64,000 bases of DNA from Streptococcus macedonicus ACA-DC 198. Lineage in GTDB: Bacteria; Bacillota; Bacilli; Lactobacillales; Streptococcaceae. Below the pieces are notes generated by a model. That model made no database searches and was not told the DNA's origin. It saw only the letters and a list, made by a program, of their open reading frames with translations. Where the stretch lies: contig HE613569.1 of the NCBI GenBank assembly GCA_000283635.1, positions 1,451,501 through 1,515,500 of the forward strand. Direction: 5' to 3'. Position 1 is the stretch's first letter, and every line of letters begins with the position of its first letter. Below, piece after piece: positions 30,771 to 39,705 of the stretch. The translations under genes were made by a program, and so were the position numbers.

Positions 30771-30865
30771 CCTGAAAGCCTCCTGAAAATATTCTATCAT
30801 ATTTTCAGAAGAGATAAAAATACACATTAAGGGCTTTTTCGAAGATTTTTTGCTACAATAATGCC

Positions 30866-31723
30866 ATGATAAAACTAGCTATTATGAGTGATTTACATAT
30901 CGATTTGAATCAGTTTGATGATTTTGAAATCCAGACACTCATTGACACATTAAACGCAGAAAAAATTTCTCATCTGCATTTGGCTGGGGATATTTCCAAC
31001 CATTTTTATGACATCTCTTACCCATTTTTAGAAATAATGAGCAAACATTTTGACGTTACTTATAATCTCGGAAATCATGATATGCTTGACTTAGATGACA
31101 AGGCGATTAACGATTTGGATTTTCAGATTATTACGTTGGGGAAAAAGACACTCTTGGCTTTTCATGGTTGGTATGATTATTCTTTTTTCCCAGAAAAATC
31201 TGAAGCTGAAACAATCAAATTTAAAAATACTTTCTGGTTTGACCGACGTTTAAATCGCAACTTTTCTGACAAAGAACTCACGCACCAAACAACACAAAAA
31301 CTCGATAGAACTTTATCAACGATTGCCAATGACGTGATTGTTAGTCTGCATTTTGTGCCACATCACCAATTTACCTTGCAACACAAGCGTTTTAAACCAT
31401 TTAATGCTTTTTTAGGTAGTCAAGCTTTTCATGATATTTTCAAAAAACATCAGGTTAACAACGTGATTTTTGGGCATACTCATCATAGTATCGTTTCGCA
31501 GCAAATTGACAATATTACTTACCATGCTAAACCGCTTGGTTATATCCGCGAGTGGAATTTGACTATTGATTATGTCAATCAACACCCCGAACTCAACCCA
31601 AATCAGACTTGGAATCTTAGCAAACGCTACAACATTGTCAAAAAACTTGATGACTTCACTGGTTACAAACGTCAAAATTTGGCACAAGAATTCCGAAAAT
31701 CCATGACTATTTTTGAATTATAA
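30866..31723 (+). CDS. Calcineurin-like metallophosphoesterase
   Basis: 285-aa enzyme of the calcineurin-like family. Metal motifs: SDLHID (about 8–13), HLAGDIS (about 40), YNLGNHDM (about 68–75), and FGHTHHS (about 204–210). Substrate unknown; relatives act on phosphoesters or nucleotides. The ATG is 6 bases after TGCTACAAT (-10 at 30854–30859) with no ribosome binding site, so it may be leaderless. Ends at a terminator. Confidence 0.88.
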   Translation: MIKLAIMSDLHIDLNQFDDFEIQTLIDTLNAEKISHLHLAGDISNHFYDISYPFLEIMSKHFDVTYNLGNHDMLDLDDKAINDLDFQIITLGKKTLLAFHGWYDYSFFPEKSEAETIKFKNTFWFDRRLNRNFSDKELTHQTTQKLDRTLSTIANDVIVSLHFVPHHQFTLQHKRFKPFNAFLGSQAFHDIFKKHQVNNVIFGHTHHSIVSQQIDNITYHAKPLGYIREWNLTIDYVNQHPELNPNQTWNLSKRYNIVKKLDDFTGYKRQNLAQEFRKSMTIFEL

Positions 31724-31729
31724 TAAAAC

Positions 31730-31753
31730 GCAAATCTCATGTATGAGATTTGC
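31730..31753. terminator. Bidirectional terminator
   Basis: GCAAATCTCA and TGAGATTTGC pair around TGTA, with T-rich sequence on both sides; separates the phosphoesterase from convergent mgtA. Confidence 0.8.
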
Positions 31754-31788
31754 TTTTTGCTGAATCAATCTGATCCAATTTTATATTT

Positions 31789-34470
31789 TTAAATTGCTTT
31801 TTCATCTTGTCCAAGTGCACGTTGAACAGCTTTAACGATTTCAGTTAAAACAACCATAAGCAAGCTTCCAATAATAACTGCGAGCCATTGTGTAACGCTT
31901 AGGTGCGAAACATGGAACAAATCATTAAATCCAGGTACTACGATTGTTACCATCAAAAGAAGAAAGGCTACTGGGATAGCCCAGTTAAAGGTTCTATTTT
32001 TAAAAGCTCCGACAGTAAAGATAGATTGATAAACAGATTTAACATTGAAAGCATGAACCAATTGAATTAAACCAAGTGTCGCAAATGCCATTGTCAAAGC
32101 ATCTTCGTGTACCATACGATTAGCAGCATGTTCTGGGAACATCAACGCCCAACCATAGATACCAAGAACAAGAACAGTTTGGAAGATTCCTTGGTAAATA
32201 ATCGCTCCCATGACACCACCGTCAAAGAAATTAGACTTACGACCACGAGGTTTGTGGCTCATAACACCAGGTTCGGCAGGTTCAACACCAAGCGCAATAG
32301 CTGGTAGTGTATCGGTTACCAAGTTAATCCAAAGAAGATGAACAGGTTGAAGCACATCCCAACCAAATAATGTTGCAAAGAAAATCGTAAGGACTTCTGC
32401 CATGTTAGCTGAGAGAAGATATTGAATAGTTTTTTGAATGTTTGAGAAAATTTTACGTCCTTCTTCAACTGCAACGATAATTGTAGCAAAGTTATCATCA
32501 GCAAGAACCATATCAGAAGCGCCTTTAGATACTTCTGTACCTGTAATCCCCATACCAATACCAATGTCAGCTGTCTTGAGTGAAGGCGCATCATTGACAC
32601 CATCACCAGTCATGGCAACAACCTTACCTTCATTTTGCCAAGCTTTTACGATACGCACCTTGTGTTCTGGAGACACACGCGCATAAACTGAGTATTGTTT
32701 GAAAACTTTTTGGAATTCTTCATCAGAAAGTTCATTAAGTTCAGCACCAGTAAAGACGTGGTCTTGACCATCATCTTCAATGATACCAAGGCGTTTGGCA
32801 ATAGCTTCCGCTGTATCTTGGTGGTCTCCAGTAATCATGATTGGACGAATACCAGCTTCTTTAGCAACAGCAACAGCTTTTGCAGCTTCTGGACGTTCAG
32901 GGTCAATCATTCCCACCAAGCCAGAGAAAATCAAATCAGACTCAACAATTTCTGACTCAAGTGTTGGAATTTCAGAAACGTATTTGTAAGCCATCATCAA
33001 GACACGAAGAGCTTTTTGCGCCAATTCCTTATTAACAGCAAGAATAGCTTTTTTGTCATCCGCAGTAATCTCACGAACGTGACCATTTTCTTCAATAAGA
33101 GTGACACGTTTAAGAAGTTGGTCTGGTGCACCTTTTACTGCAACAAAGTATTTACCATCAGCTTCTTTATGAATAGTTGACATCAATTTACGTTCAGAAT
33201 CAAACGGCAATTCTGCCACACGTGGTTCTTCTTTAAGAGCTTCACGTACATCAAAATTATGGTCAAGTCCGAATTGCACAAGTGCTGTTTCTGTCGGGTC
33301 ACCAATCAATTTGCCATTTGGGTCAATTTTCGTATCGTTTGCAAAGTTCATGATACGAAGTGTATTGTTATCTTTTGCAATTTCACTAGCAGAGCTTTGT
33401 AATTGACCGTTGGTATAAACTTTCTCAACCGTCATTTGGTTCATTGTAAGAGTACCAGTTTTATCTGAAGCGATAATTTCAGTTGAACCAAGTGTTTCAA
33501 CAGCAGGGAGTTTACGCACGATTGCATTACGTTTAGCCAGTGTTGTTGTCCCCATTGAGAGCACAATTGTAACAATGGCAGGCAAACCTTCAGGAATAGC
33601 AGCAACAGCAAGAGCAACAGATGTCATCAAGCCTTCAATCGGAGCTTCTCCGCGAACAAAGACACCCACGATAAAGGTAATAATAGCAACACCTACCACC
33701 AGGTAAGTCAACATTTTAGACAATTGGTTAAGGTTTTGTTTCAGTGGTGTGTCTGTTTCATCAGCATTTGCAAGCATATCAGCAATCTTACCAACTTCGG
33801 TGTACATTCCTGTATTGACAACAACACCTGAACCACGTCCATAAGTGACATTTGAGTTTTGGTAAGCCATGTTAACTCGGTCACCAATACTCGCATCAGC
33901 TGCAACATCTACCGATAAGTCTTTATCAACAGGGACAGATTCACCAGTCAGAGCCGCTTCTTCAATTTTCAATGACGCAGCTTCCAAGAGACGCATATCT
34001 GCAGGCACCACATCACCAGCTTCAAGCATAACAATATCCCCGGGAACTAATTCTCGTGAATCAATTTCGACAACATGACCATCACGGCGGACACGTGCGA
34101 TTTGGCTTGACATGTCTTTGAGCGCCTCAATTGCCGCTTCGGCTTGACCTTCTTGGTAAACACCAAATGCTGCATTAAGGATAACAACCGCTAAAATGAT
34201 AAGCGCATCTGTCAAACCTTCAGTACCTTCGGTAATCACAGAAAGGGCAGCCGCAACCAACAAAATAATAATCATTAAATCCTTGAATTGGTCAAGAAAT
34301 TTTGCAAGTAAACCTCGTTTTTGACCTTCTTCAAGTTCATTATGACCATATTCGTCCAAACGTTTTTGGGCTTCTGCTGTCGATAACCCTTCACGTGATG
34401 ATTGCAACGCTTCTAACGTTTCATCTTCTCCTTGTATGTAAAACAAGGCTTTACTTTGTTCTTTAGACAA
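31789..34470 (-). CDS. mgtA: P-type cation-transporting ATPase (MgtA/CaxP-like, type II)
   Basis: 893-aa P2-type ATPase. It has the phosphorylation motif DKTGTLT (about residue 335), the A-domain LTGESVPVDKD (about 172–182), the membrane PEGLPAIVTIVLSMG, the hinge MTGDGVNDAPSLKTADIG, and six C-terminal membrane helices. Start is the TTG at 34470 after AGGAGG. It is preceded by a yybP-ykoY-type leader; such leaders sense Mn2+, and the pneumococcal homologue (CaxP/MgtA) is described as exporting Ca2+ and/or Mn2+. Ion specificity here is inferred from the leader. Confidence 0.9.
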   Translation of the reverse strand: MSKEQSKALFYIQGEDETLEALQSSREGLSTAEAQKRLDEYGHNELEEGQKRGLLAKFLDQFKDLMIIILLVAAALSVITEGTEGLTDALIILAVVILNAAFGVYQEGQAEAAIEALKDMSSQIARVRRDGHVVEIDSRELVPGDIVMLEAGDVVPADMRLLEAASLKIEEAALTGESVPVDKDLSVDVAADASIGDRVNMAYQNSNVTYGRGSGVVVNTGMYTEVGKIADMLANADETDTPLKQNLNQLSKMLTYLVVGVAIITFIVGVFVRGEAPIEGLMTSVALAVAAIPEGLPAIVTIVLSMGTTTLAKRNAIVRKLPAVETLGSTEIIASDKTGTLTMNQMTVEKVYTNGQLQSSASEIAKDNNTLRIMNFANDTKIDPNGKLIGDPTETALVQFGLDHNFDVREALKEEPRVAELPFDSERKLMSTIHKEADGKYFVAVKGAPDQLLKRVTLIEENGHVREITADDKKAILAVNKELAQKALRVLMMAYKYVSEIPTLESEIVESDLIFSGLVGMIDPERPEAAKAVAVAKEAGIRPIMITGDHQDTAEAIAKRLGIIEDDGQDHVFTGAELNELSDEEFQKVFKQYSVYARVSPEHKVRIVKAWQNEGKVVAMTGDGVNDAPSLKTADIGIGMGITGTEVSKGASDMVLADDNFATIIVAVEEGRKIFSNIQKTIQYLLSANMAEVLTIFFATLFGWDVLQPVHLLWINLVTDTLPAIALGVEPAEPGVMSHKPRGRKSNFFDGGVMGAIIYQGIFQTVLVLGIYGWALMFPEHAANRMVHEDALTMAFATLGLIQLVHAFNVKSVYQSIFTVGAFKNRTFNWAIPVAFLLLMVTIVVPGFNDLFHVSHLSVTQWLAVIIGSLLMVVLTEIVKAVQRALGQDEKAI

Positions 34471-34500
34471 AATAGCTTCCTCCTCTGGTCTCCTTTAAAT

Positions 34501-34741
34501 AGAAAAAAGACCTGTTTTTTAAAAAACAAGTCTCGCTGTTTAAGATTATGCCGGAAATCAATGATTTCGTAATGACGACATAAACGCGATTTTTCAGTCG
34601 CAAATGCGCACCGAATATTTACCATTCGTTTTGTTCATCCTAAGCACCGCAATTGCAGATTGGACTAAAATCCAACAAAACAAGACGCCGGCAAAGGAAG
34701 CAAAAACAAAAGTAAAAATCGCCTGCTACTCCCTTGAATAC
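34501..34741 (-). promoter_or_regulatory. yybP-ykoY (manganese) riboswitch with terminator
   Basis: The 5' leader of mgtA begins AAGGGAGTAGCAGG (34735–34722, minus), close to the family's GGGGAGUAG start. It has GCCGGCG and TATTCGGTGCGCA elements like the metal-binding loops, and ends in a stem AGACTTGTTTTTT/AAAAAACAGGTCT at 34508–34533 followed by T residues. In the known family, Mn2+ binding opens the terminator and turns on exporter genes. Identified by eye, not by a covariance model. Confidence 0.75.
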
Positions 34742-34747
34742 AGAGTA

Positions 34748-34776
34748 ATCATATCATTTTTTACCTTTTTTGTCAA
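34748..34776 (-). promoter_or_regulatory. mgtA promoter
   Basis: Consensus TTGACA (34771–34776), 17 bases, TATGAT (34748–34753) on the minus strand, just upstream of the riboswitch start. Confidence 0.85.
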
Positions 34777-34825
34777 CTGAATACATTCCCACTCAGACGC
34801 CGATAATATCGGATTTATAGCGTGT

Positions 34826-35212
34826 TTATGCCCAATTAATTTCTAACTGATAATTTGCAAAAACATTCTCACCATCAACTTGTTTGAGTTGATAATGAAT
34901 TTTAAGATGTTGTTGTTCAGCATCCAACTCATAAACACTTGTTTGCGTTTGTAAATGCTGCAATCCTACTGACGTTGGAATGGCAACCAAAGCAGGATTT
35001 TCACGGTGAAAACGCATAATTGATTTCGGCGTTGAGTAACGTGTCATGACCAACTCTTGCTCGTTGAATTTGAGCATCACCGTTTCTTCTTCCTCATTGG
35101 TATAAGTAAGGTAAATGTGTCCATTTTTTTCCGTTAATTTGACAGGATAAGATTGTTCAACCAGCTCAACCTGCCCATCCAAATCAATTTTATTCTTAAT
35201 GTGAAGTTTCAT
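34826..35212 (-). CDS. DUF1934 domain protein (YwiB-like)
   Basis: 128-aa beta-rich cytoplasmic protein of the DUF1934 family (lipocalin-like barrel). Family blocks are FNEQELVMTRYSTPKSIMRF and the C-terminal YQLEINWA. It has no signal or membrane segment. Role unknown; its neighbours are TauE/SafE and mgtA. The ribosome binding site GGAAAGGA is about 20 bases above the ATG, a poor spacing. Confidence 0.78.
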   Translation of the reverse strand: MKLHIKNKIDLDGQVELVEQSYPVKLTEKNGHIYLTYTNEEEETVMLKFNEQELVMTRYSTPKSIMRFHRENPALVAIPTSVGLQHLQTQTSVYELDAEQQHLKIHYQLKQVDGENVFANYQLEINWA

Positions 35213-35280
35213 GTAATGTTAAAATGTTTTTCCTTTCCCTAAAATTATAGCAATTTTGACGTGTTAAAGCCACTATAAGC

Positions 35281-36159
35281 CTAACGTTTAATGGCAGATG
35301 AGCGAAGTAAACTTGTTCCTGTGAAAAGAGCAATAAAGACAATCAAAATTTTAAAATGATTAATATCAAGTTTGCTCAAGAAAAATGCTGCTGTCAGAAC
35401 ACCAAAAGAACCACCTATAATAATTCCTAAAACACCCGGCCAGTTGACACGCCCAGACTTAATAAAATCTGTCGTACTTGCTGACATGATAACTGCTGCA
35501 TCAAGCATCATCACAGGCAGTGCAACTGACGGATTAATACCCAACATTGAGAAAAAGATTAACTCTGGCGCATAATTTCCTAGCCCCATTGTCATCAAAA
35601 TACCAATCGTAAAATTAAACATCGCTCCGACAAGAATCCAAATACCATATAAGCCATGAGTACTTTCAGAAATACTAGCACCAGGATTGGCAATCAGTCG
35701 GTAAAACATAATGAATGCTGCAACAATTAACAGAATTCCCAAAACACGTTGGACTTGGCGTGTGTTCCAATTTTTAGTTATTCGTGTTCCTACAAATGCT
35801 CCTAAAAAAGACGCCATGGCCATAACAAATAAAGTAGTCAAGTTAACCTCAACAATGGTAATAAAGCAAAGCGCTTCAATCAAAACAGGAATAATATGCG
35901 CTGTCGATAGGGTTGCAGGGATTTTTTTATCATCTTCAACCAGTTTTGTCGCTTTAAAAAGTGCTGTACTCGTTGCAAAGGTTCCAATCCCTAGTGTATC
36001 TAATAAATCTGTCACGTAACCAATCCATAGCCCCGTCCAGAATTTTTCCTTTAAATTAATGCGATGCTTTTTAGCATTTACCAGAATATTTCCCATTGTC
36101 CAAAAGATGAGAAAAATCAAAAAAAGTTGAATCATATGAAGAATAAGTTTATTTGTCAT
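35281..36159 (-). CDS. TauE/SafE family membrane protein (sulfite exporter-like)
   Basis: About 292-aa protein with seven to eight membrane helices and two repeated halves typical of TauE/SafE (GTFATSTALFKATKLVEDDKK in the first, a matching Gly-rich segment near MTMGLGNYAPELIFFSMLGI in the second). These proteins may export sulfite or organosulfonates; substrate unknown. I place the start at ATG 36159: it sits 7 bases below TTTACG–17–TATAAT (36167–36195), so the mRNA is probably leaderless. An ATG at 36168 overlaps the -10 box. Confidence 0.85.
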   Translation of the reverse strand: MTNKLILHMIQLFLIFLIFWTMGNILVNAKKHRINLKEKFWTGLWIGYVTDLLDTLGIGTFATSTALFKATKLVEDDKKIPATLSTAHIIPVLIEALCFITIVEVNLTTLFVMAMASFLGAFVGTRITKNWNTRQVQRVLGILLIVAAFIMFYRLIANPGASISESTHGLYGIWILVGAMFNFTIGILMTMGLGNYAPELIFFSMLGINPSVALPVMMLDAAVIMSASTTDFIKSGRVNWPGVLGIIIGGSFGVLTAAFFLSKLDINHFKILIVFIALFTGTSLLRSSAIKR

Positions 36160-36166
36160 AGTCAAC

Positions 36167-36195
36167 ATTATAAATCAAATCCAAGTATTCGTAAA
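36167..36195 (-). promoter_or_regulatory. tauE-like gene promoter, leaderless type
   Basis: TTTACG–17–TATAAT on the minus strand, ending 7 bases before ATG 36159. The divergent HD gene has TGTTATAAT (-10 at 36237–36242) 6 bases before its ATG, so both share an 89-base intergenic region. Confidence 0.6.
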
Positions 36196-36248
36196 TATCC
36201 CAAACCTTTAAAAATCAGCTTTACAAAGTTTTTTGTTATAATGAAAGT

Positions 36249-37550
36249 ATGAATGAAAAAGTATTTCGTGACCCTGTTCACAACTATATAACTGTCAATC
36301 ATCAGGTCATTTACGACCTTATCAATAGTAAAGAGTTTCAGCGCCTACGACGGGTCAAACAAGTTTCGACAACTGTTTTCACCTTTCATGGTGCAGAACA
36401 CAGCCGCTTCTCACACTGTTTAGGGGTTTACGAGATTGCAAGACGTGTGACTGAAATTTTTGATGACAAATTTCCTGATATTTGGAATTCTGATGACAAT
36501 CTCTTAACGATGGTGGCTGGGCTTTTACATGATGTCGGACACGGTGCTTATTCACACACTTTCGAAAAACTCTTTGATACCGACCATGAAGCCGTTACAC
36601 AAGAGATTATCACTAGTCCAGATACTGAAATCAATACTATCTTGCGTCGTGTCTCGCCTGATTTTCCAGAAAAAGTCGCTAGTGTTATCAACCACACTTA
36701 TCATAATAAACAAGTTGTCCAACTCATTTCTAGCCAAATTGACTGTGACCGTATGGACTATCTTTTGCGCGATTCTTACTATAGCGGCGCTAATTATGGT
36801 CAATTTGACTTGAATCGCATTCTACGTGTGATTCGCCCAACCGAAGACGGTATTGTTTTTGAATACAATGGCATGCACGCTGTTGAGGACTATATTGTCA
36901 GTCGTTTCCAAATGTATATGCAAGTGTATTTTCACCCTGCTAGTCGCGGAATGGAAGTATTGTTACAAAATCTTTTAAAGCGCGCAAAATACCTTTACCA
37001 GACTGATACCGATTTCTTTGAAAGAACATCACCAAATCTGATTCCATTTTTAGAAAATCATGCTAACTTAGCTGATTATCTTGCTTTAGATGATGGAGTG
37101 ATGAATACCTATTTTCAAACTTGGATGACTGCTGAAGATGAGATTTTGGCTGATTTGGCAAGCCGTTTTGTCAATCGTAAAGTCTTTAAATCGGTGACTT
37201 TCGAAGAATCGTCACGCAAAGAACTCAGTCACCTTGTTGACCTTGTCAAATCTGTTGGCTTTGATCCTGATTATTACACAGGCATCCATGTCAATTTTGA
37301 CTTGCCTTATGACATTTACCGTCCTGAAAAAAAAGAACCAAGAACCGAGATTAACATGATTCAAAAAGACGGCTCTGTTGTAGAATTATCAACAATTTCA
37401 TCAATCGTCAAAACCTTAACGGGTACTATTTATGGCGATAGACGATTCTATTTTCCAAAAGAAATGCTAGTTGATAACGACCTATTTGCCGTTGATAAGA
37501 AAGCCTTTATGAGCTATATTTCAAACGAACATTTTGTTTATCATAATTAA
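36249..37550 (+). CDS. HD-domain phosphohydrolase (YwfO-like)
   Basis: 433-aa protein with an HD metal site: H in GAEHSRFSHCLGVYEIARR (near residue 50), the HD pair in GLLHDVGHGAYSH (about 92–104), and a later Asp in QIDCDRMDYLLRD. This matches the YwfO/dGTPase-like group, whose role in streptococci is not established; a dNTP or nucleotide-hydrolase role is possible. Start at 36249 is 6 bases below an extended -10, with no ribosome binding site. Confidence 0.85.
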   Translation: MNEKVFRDPVHNYITVNHQVIYDLINSKEFQRLRRVKQVSTTVFTFHGAEHSRFSHCLGVYEIARRVTEIFDDKFPDIWNSDDNLLTMVAGLLHDVGHGAYSHTFEKLFDTDHEAVTQEIITSPDTEINTILRRVSPDFPEKVASVINHTYHNKQVVQLISSQIDCDRMDYLLRDSYYSGANYGQFDLNRILRVIRPTEDGIVFEYNGMHAVEDYIVSRFQMYMQVYFHPASRGMEVLLQNLLKRAKYLYQTDTDFFERTSPNLIPFLENHANLADYLALDDGVMNTYFQTWMTAEDEILADLASRFVNRKVFKSVTFEESSRKELSHLVDLVKSVGFDPDYYTGIHVNFDLPYDIYRPEKKEPRTEINMIQKDGSVVELSTISSIVKTLTGTIYGDRRFYFPKEMLVDNDLFAVDKKAFMSYISNEHFVYHN

Positions 37551-37617
37551 TTTTAAGAGCGTATCATGACTTATTTAGCATTGAAAACGTTCCACTTCAG
37601 ATTTCTTTGTATTCCCC

Positions 37618-37646
37618 ATGACAAATAAGCCACTTTTTAGTAAGAT
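37618..37646 (+). promoter_or_regulatory. Promoter of the yidA-murM-murN operon
   Basis: ATGACA (37618–37623), 17 bases, TAAGAT (37641–37646), with AGGAAGGG and the ATG at 37682 downstream. Confidence 0.65.
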
Positions 37647-37681
37647 AGATAGAGATTCTTTAGGAAGGGTAAAATAACCTT

Positions 37682-38491
37682 ATGTCTATTAAATTAGTCG
37701 CCGTCGATATCGACGGCACACTTTTGACCAATGACCGCAAAGTCACACCTGAAGTTTTTGAAGCCGTTCAAGATGCTAAAAAACAAGGTGTTAAGATCAT
37801 CATTGCTACTGGACGTCCAATTCCAGGCGTTCAAACACTTCTCGATGAATTAAACCTGAAAGAATCAGGCGATTATGTCATCACTTTCAATGGTGGTTTA
37901 GTCCAAGATACTGCTACTGGTGAGAACATTATCACTGAAGCCATGACTTACGATGATTATCTTGACATTGAATTCCTTAGCCGTAAGTTAGATGTTCATA
38001 TGCACGCTATTACCAAAGAAGGTATCTTCACTGCAAACCGCAATATTGGTAAATACACTGTTCACGAATCAACCCTGGTTAACATGCCAATTTTTTACCG
38101 CACCCCAGAAGAAATGGGCGATAAAGAAATTATTAAAATGATGTTCATTGATGAACCTGAAATTCTTGATGCTGCAATCGCTAAAATTCCACAAGAATTT
38201 TATGACAAATACACCATTGTCAAATCAACACCATTTTACCTAGAATTCATGAACAAAAGTGCTAGTAAAGGCAATGCCATTACACACCTTGCCGAAAAAA
38301 TGGGGCTTAGCAAAGACCAAACCATGGCTATTGGCGATGCTGAAAACGATCGTAGCATGCTTGAAGCCGTTGGTAACCCTGTTGTCATGGAAAATGGTAC
38401 ACCAGAACTCAAAGAAATCGCTAAATATATTACAAAATCAAATGAAGAAAGTGGCGTTGCATACGCCCTTAGAGAGTGGGTCTTAAAATAA
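37682..38491 (+). CDS. yidA: Cof-type HAD-IIB sugar phosphatase
   Basis: 269-aa HAD-IIB phosphatase: motif I VDIDGTLLTNDR (about 8–19), motif II IATGRP (41–46), motif IV MAIGDAENDRSMLEAVG near residue 217. Cof-type enzymes remove phosphate from sugar or cofactor phosphates. It has a clear ribosome binding site (AGGAAGGG). Its stop overlaps the murM start by one base, so the three genes form one operon. Confidence 0.92.
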   Translation: MSIKLVAVDIDGTLLTNDRKVTPEVFEAVQDAKKQGVKIIIATGRPIPGVQTLLDELNLKESGDYVITFNGGLVQDTATGENIITEAMTYDDYLDIEFLSRKLDVHMHAITKEGIFTANRNIGKYTVHESTLVNMPIFYRTPEEMGDKEIIKMMFIDEPEILDAAIAKIPQEFYDKYTIVKSTPFYLEFMNKSASKGNAITHLAEKMGLSKDQTMAIGDAENDRSMLEAVGNPVVMENGTPELKEIAKYITKSNEESGVAYALREWVLK

Positions 38492-39705
38492 TGTATAGCT
38501 ATAAAATCGGTATTTCTGCGGAAGAACACGATAATTTTGCAAAATCAAGTAACCAAACAAACCTTTTACAATCATCAAATTGGGCAAAAATTAAAGATAA
38601 TTGGGATAACGAACGCATTGGTTTCTACAAAGATGATGCCTTAGTTGCTTCTGCTTCTATTCTTATCAAAGCTTTGCCGCTTGGCTTTACCATGCTTTAT
38701 ATTCCTCGTGGACCAATCATGGACTACAGTGACAAAGAACTCGTTGCCTTTGTCATTAGCTCCCTTAAGAAGTATGGTAAAACAAAACGTTCCCTCTTCA
38801 TCAAAATGGACCCTGCTTTACTGCTTAAACAATACAAAATCGGTGAAGAAGTTGATGAAAACAAAGAGACACTTACTGCTATTGATAACTTGAAAGCAGC
38901 GGGTTGCGAATGGACTGGACGCACAACAACAATTGCTGAAAGTATCCAACCTCGTTTCCAAGCAAATGTCTATACCCAAGAAGACATGACAGCAACTTTT
39001 CCTAAACACACAAAACGTTTGATGAAAGATGCTATTCACCGTGGTGTCATCACTAGCCGTGGTACAATTGATGATGTTAAAGCTTTCGCTGATGTCGTCG
39101 CTCTTACTGAAAATCGTAAAGGTGTTGCCCTTCGTAATGAAGACTATTTCCGTAAAATGATGGAAACTTACGGTGACGATGCTTACCTACACCTTGCCAA
39201 AGTTAATTTGCCAAAACGTCTAACTGAATACAAAGAACAACTCGCTCAAATCGAAAAAGATTTGTCTGAAACTGCTGAACATCAGAAAAAACGTTTGACT
39301 AAGTTAACACAACAAAAAAATTCTGTTACAAAATACATTACTGAGTTTGAAGAATTTGTTGAAAAATACCCAGATGAACTCATCATTGCAGGTATCTTAT
39401 CTGTATCATTTGGTAATGTCATGGAAATGCTTTATGCTGGTATGAATGATGAATTCAAGAAATTCTACCCACAATATTCCCTTTATCCAAAAGTATTCAA
39501 AGATGCTTACGCTGACAATATTATTTGCGCAAATATGGGTGGTGTTGAAGGAACACTTGATGACGGTTTAACTAAATTTAAATCAAACTTCAACCCAACT
39601 ATTGAAGAATTCATTGGAGAATTTAACATTCCAGTAAATCCATTCCTTTACAAACTTTCAAACTTTGCTTACAATATTCGCAAACAAAGGAAAAATAGCC
39701 ATTAA
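38491..39705 (+). CDS. murM: Lipid II:alanyl/seryl-tRNA aminoacyltransferase MurM
   Basis: 404-aa FemABX-family enzyme. It has the N-terminal NLLQSSNWAKIK, the two GNAT-like halves, and the charged coiled-coil helical arm between them (KEQLAQIEKDLSETAEHQKKRL, about residues 248–269). MurM adds the first residue of the peptidoglycan cross-bridge from aminoacyl-tRNA to the lipid II lysine. The MYSYKIG start at 38491 overlaps the upstream stop in TAATG and has no strong ribosome binding site; translation is likely coupled. It overlaps murN by one base. Confidence 0.9.
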   Translation: MYSYKIGISAEEHDNFAKSSNQTNLLQSSNWAKIKDNWDNERIGFYKDDALVASASILIKALPLGFTMLYIPRGPIMDYSDKELVAFVISSLKKYGKTKRSLFIKMDPALLLKQYKIGEEVDENKETLTAIDNLKAAGCEWTGRTTTIAESIQPRFQANVYTQEDMTATFPKHTKRLMKDAIHRGVITSRGTIDDVKAFADVVALTENRKGVALRNEDYFRKMMETYGDDAYLHLAKVNLPKRLTEYKEQLAQIEKDLSETAEHQKKRLTKLTQQKNSVTKYITEFEEFVEKYPDELIIAGILSVSFGNVMEMLYAGMNDEFKKFYPQYSLYPKVFKDAYADNIICANMGGVEGTLDDGLTKFKSNFNPTIEEFIGEFNIPVNPFLYKLSNFAYNIRKQRKNSH

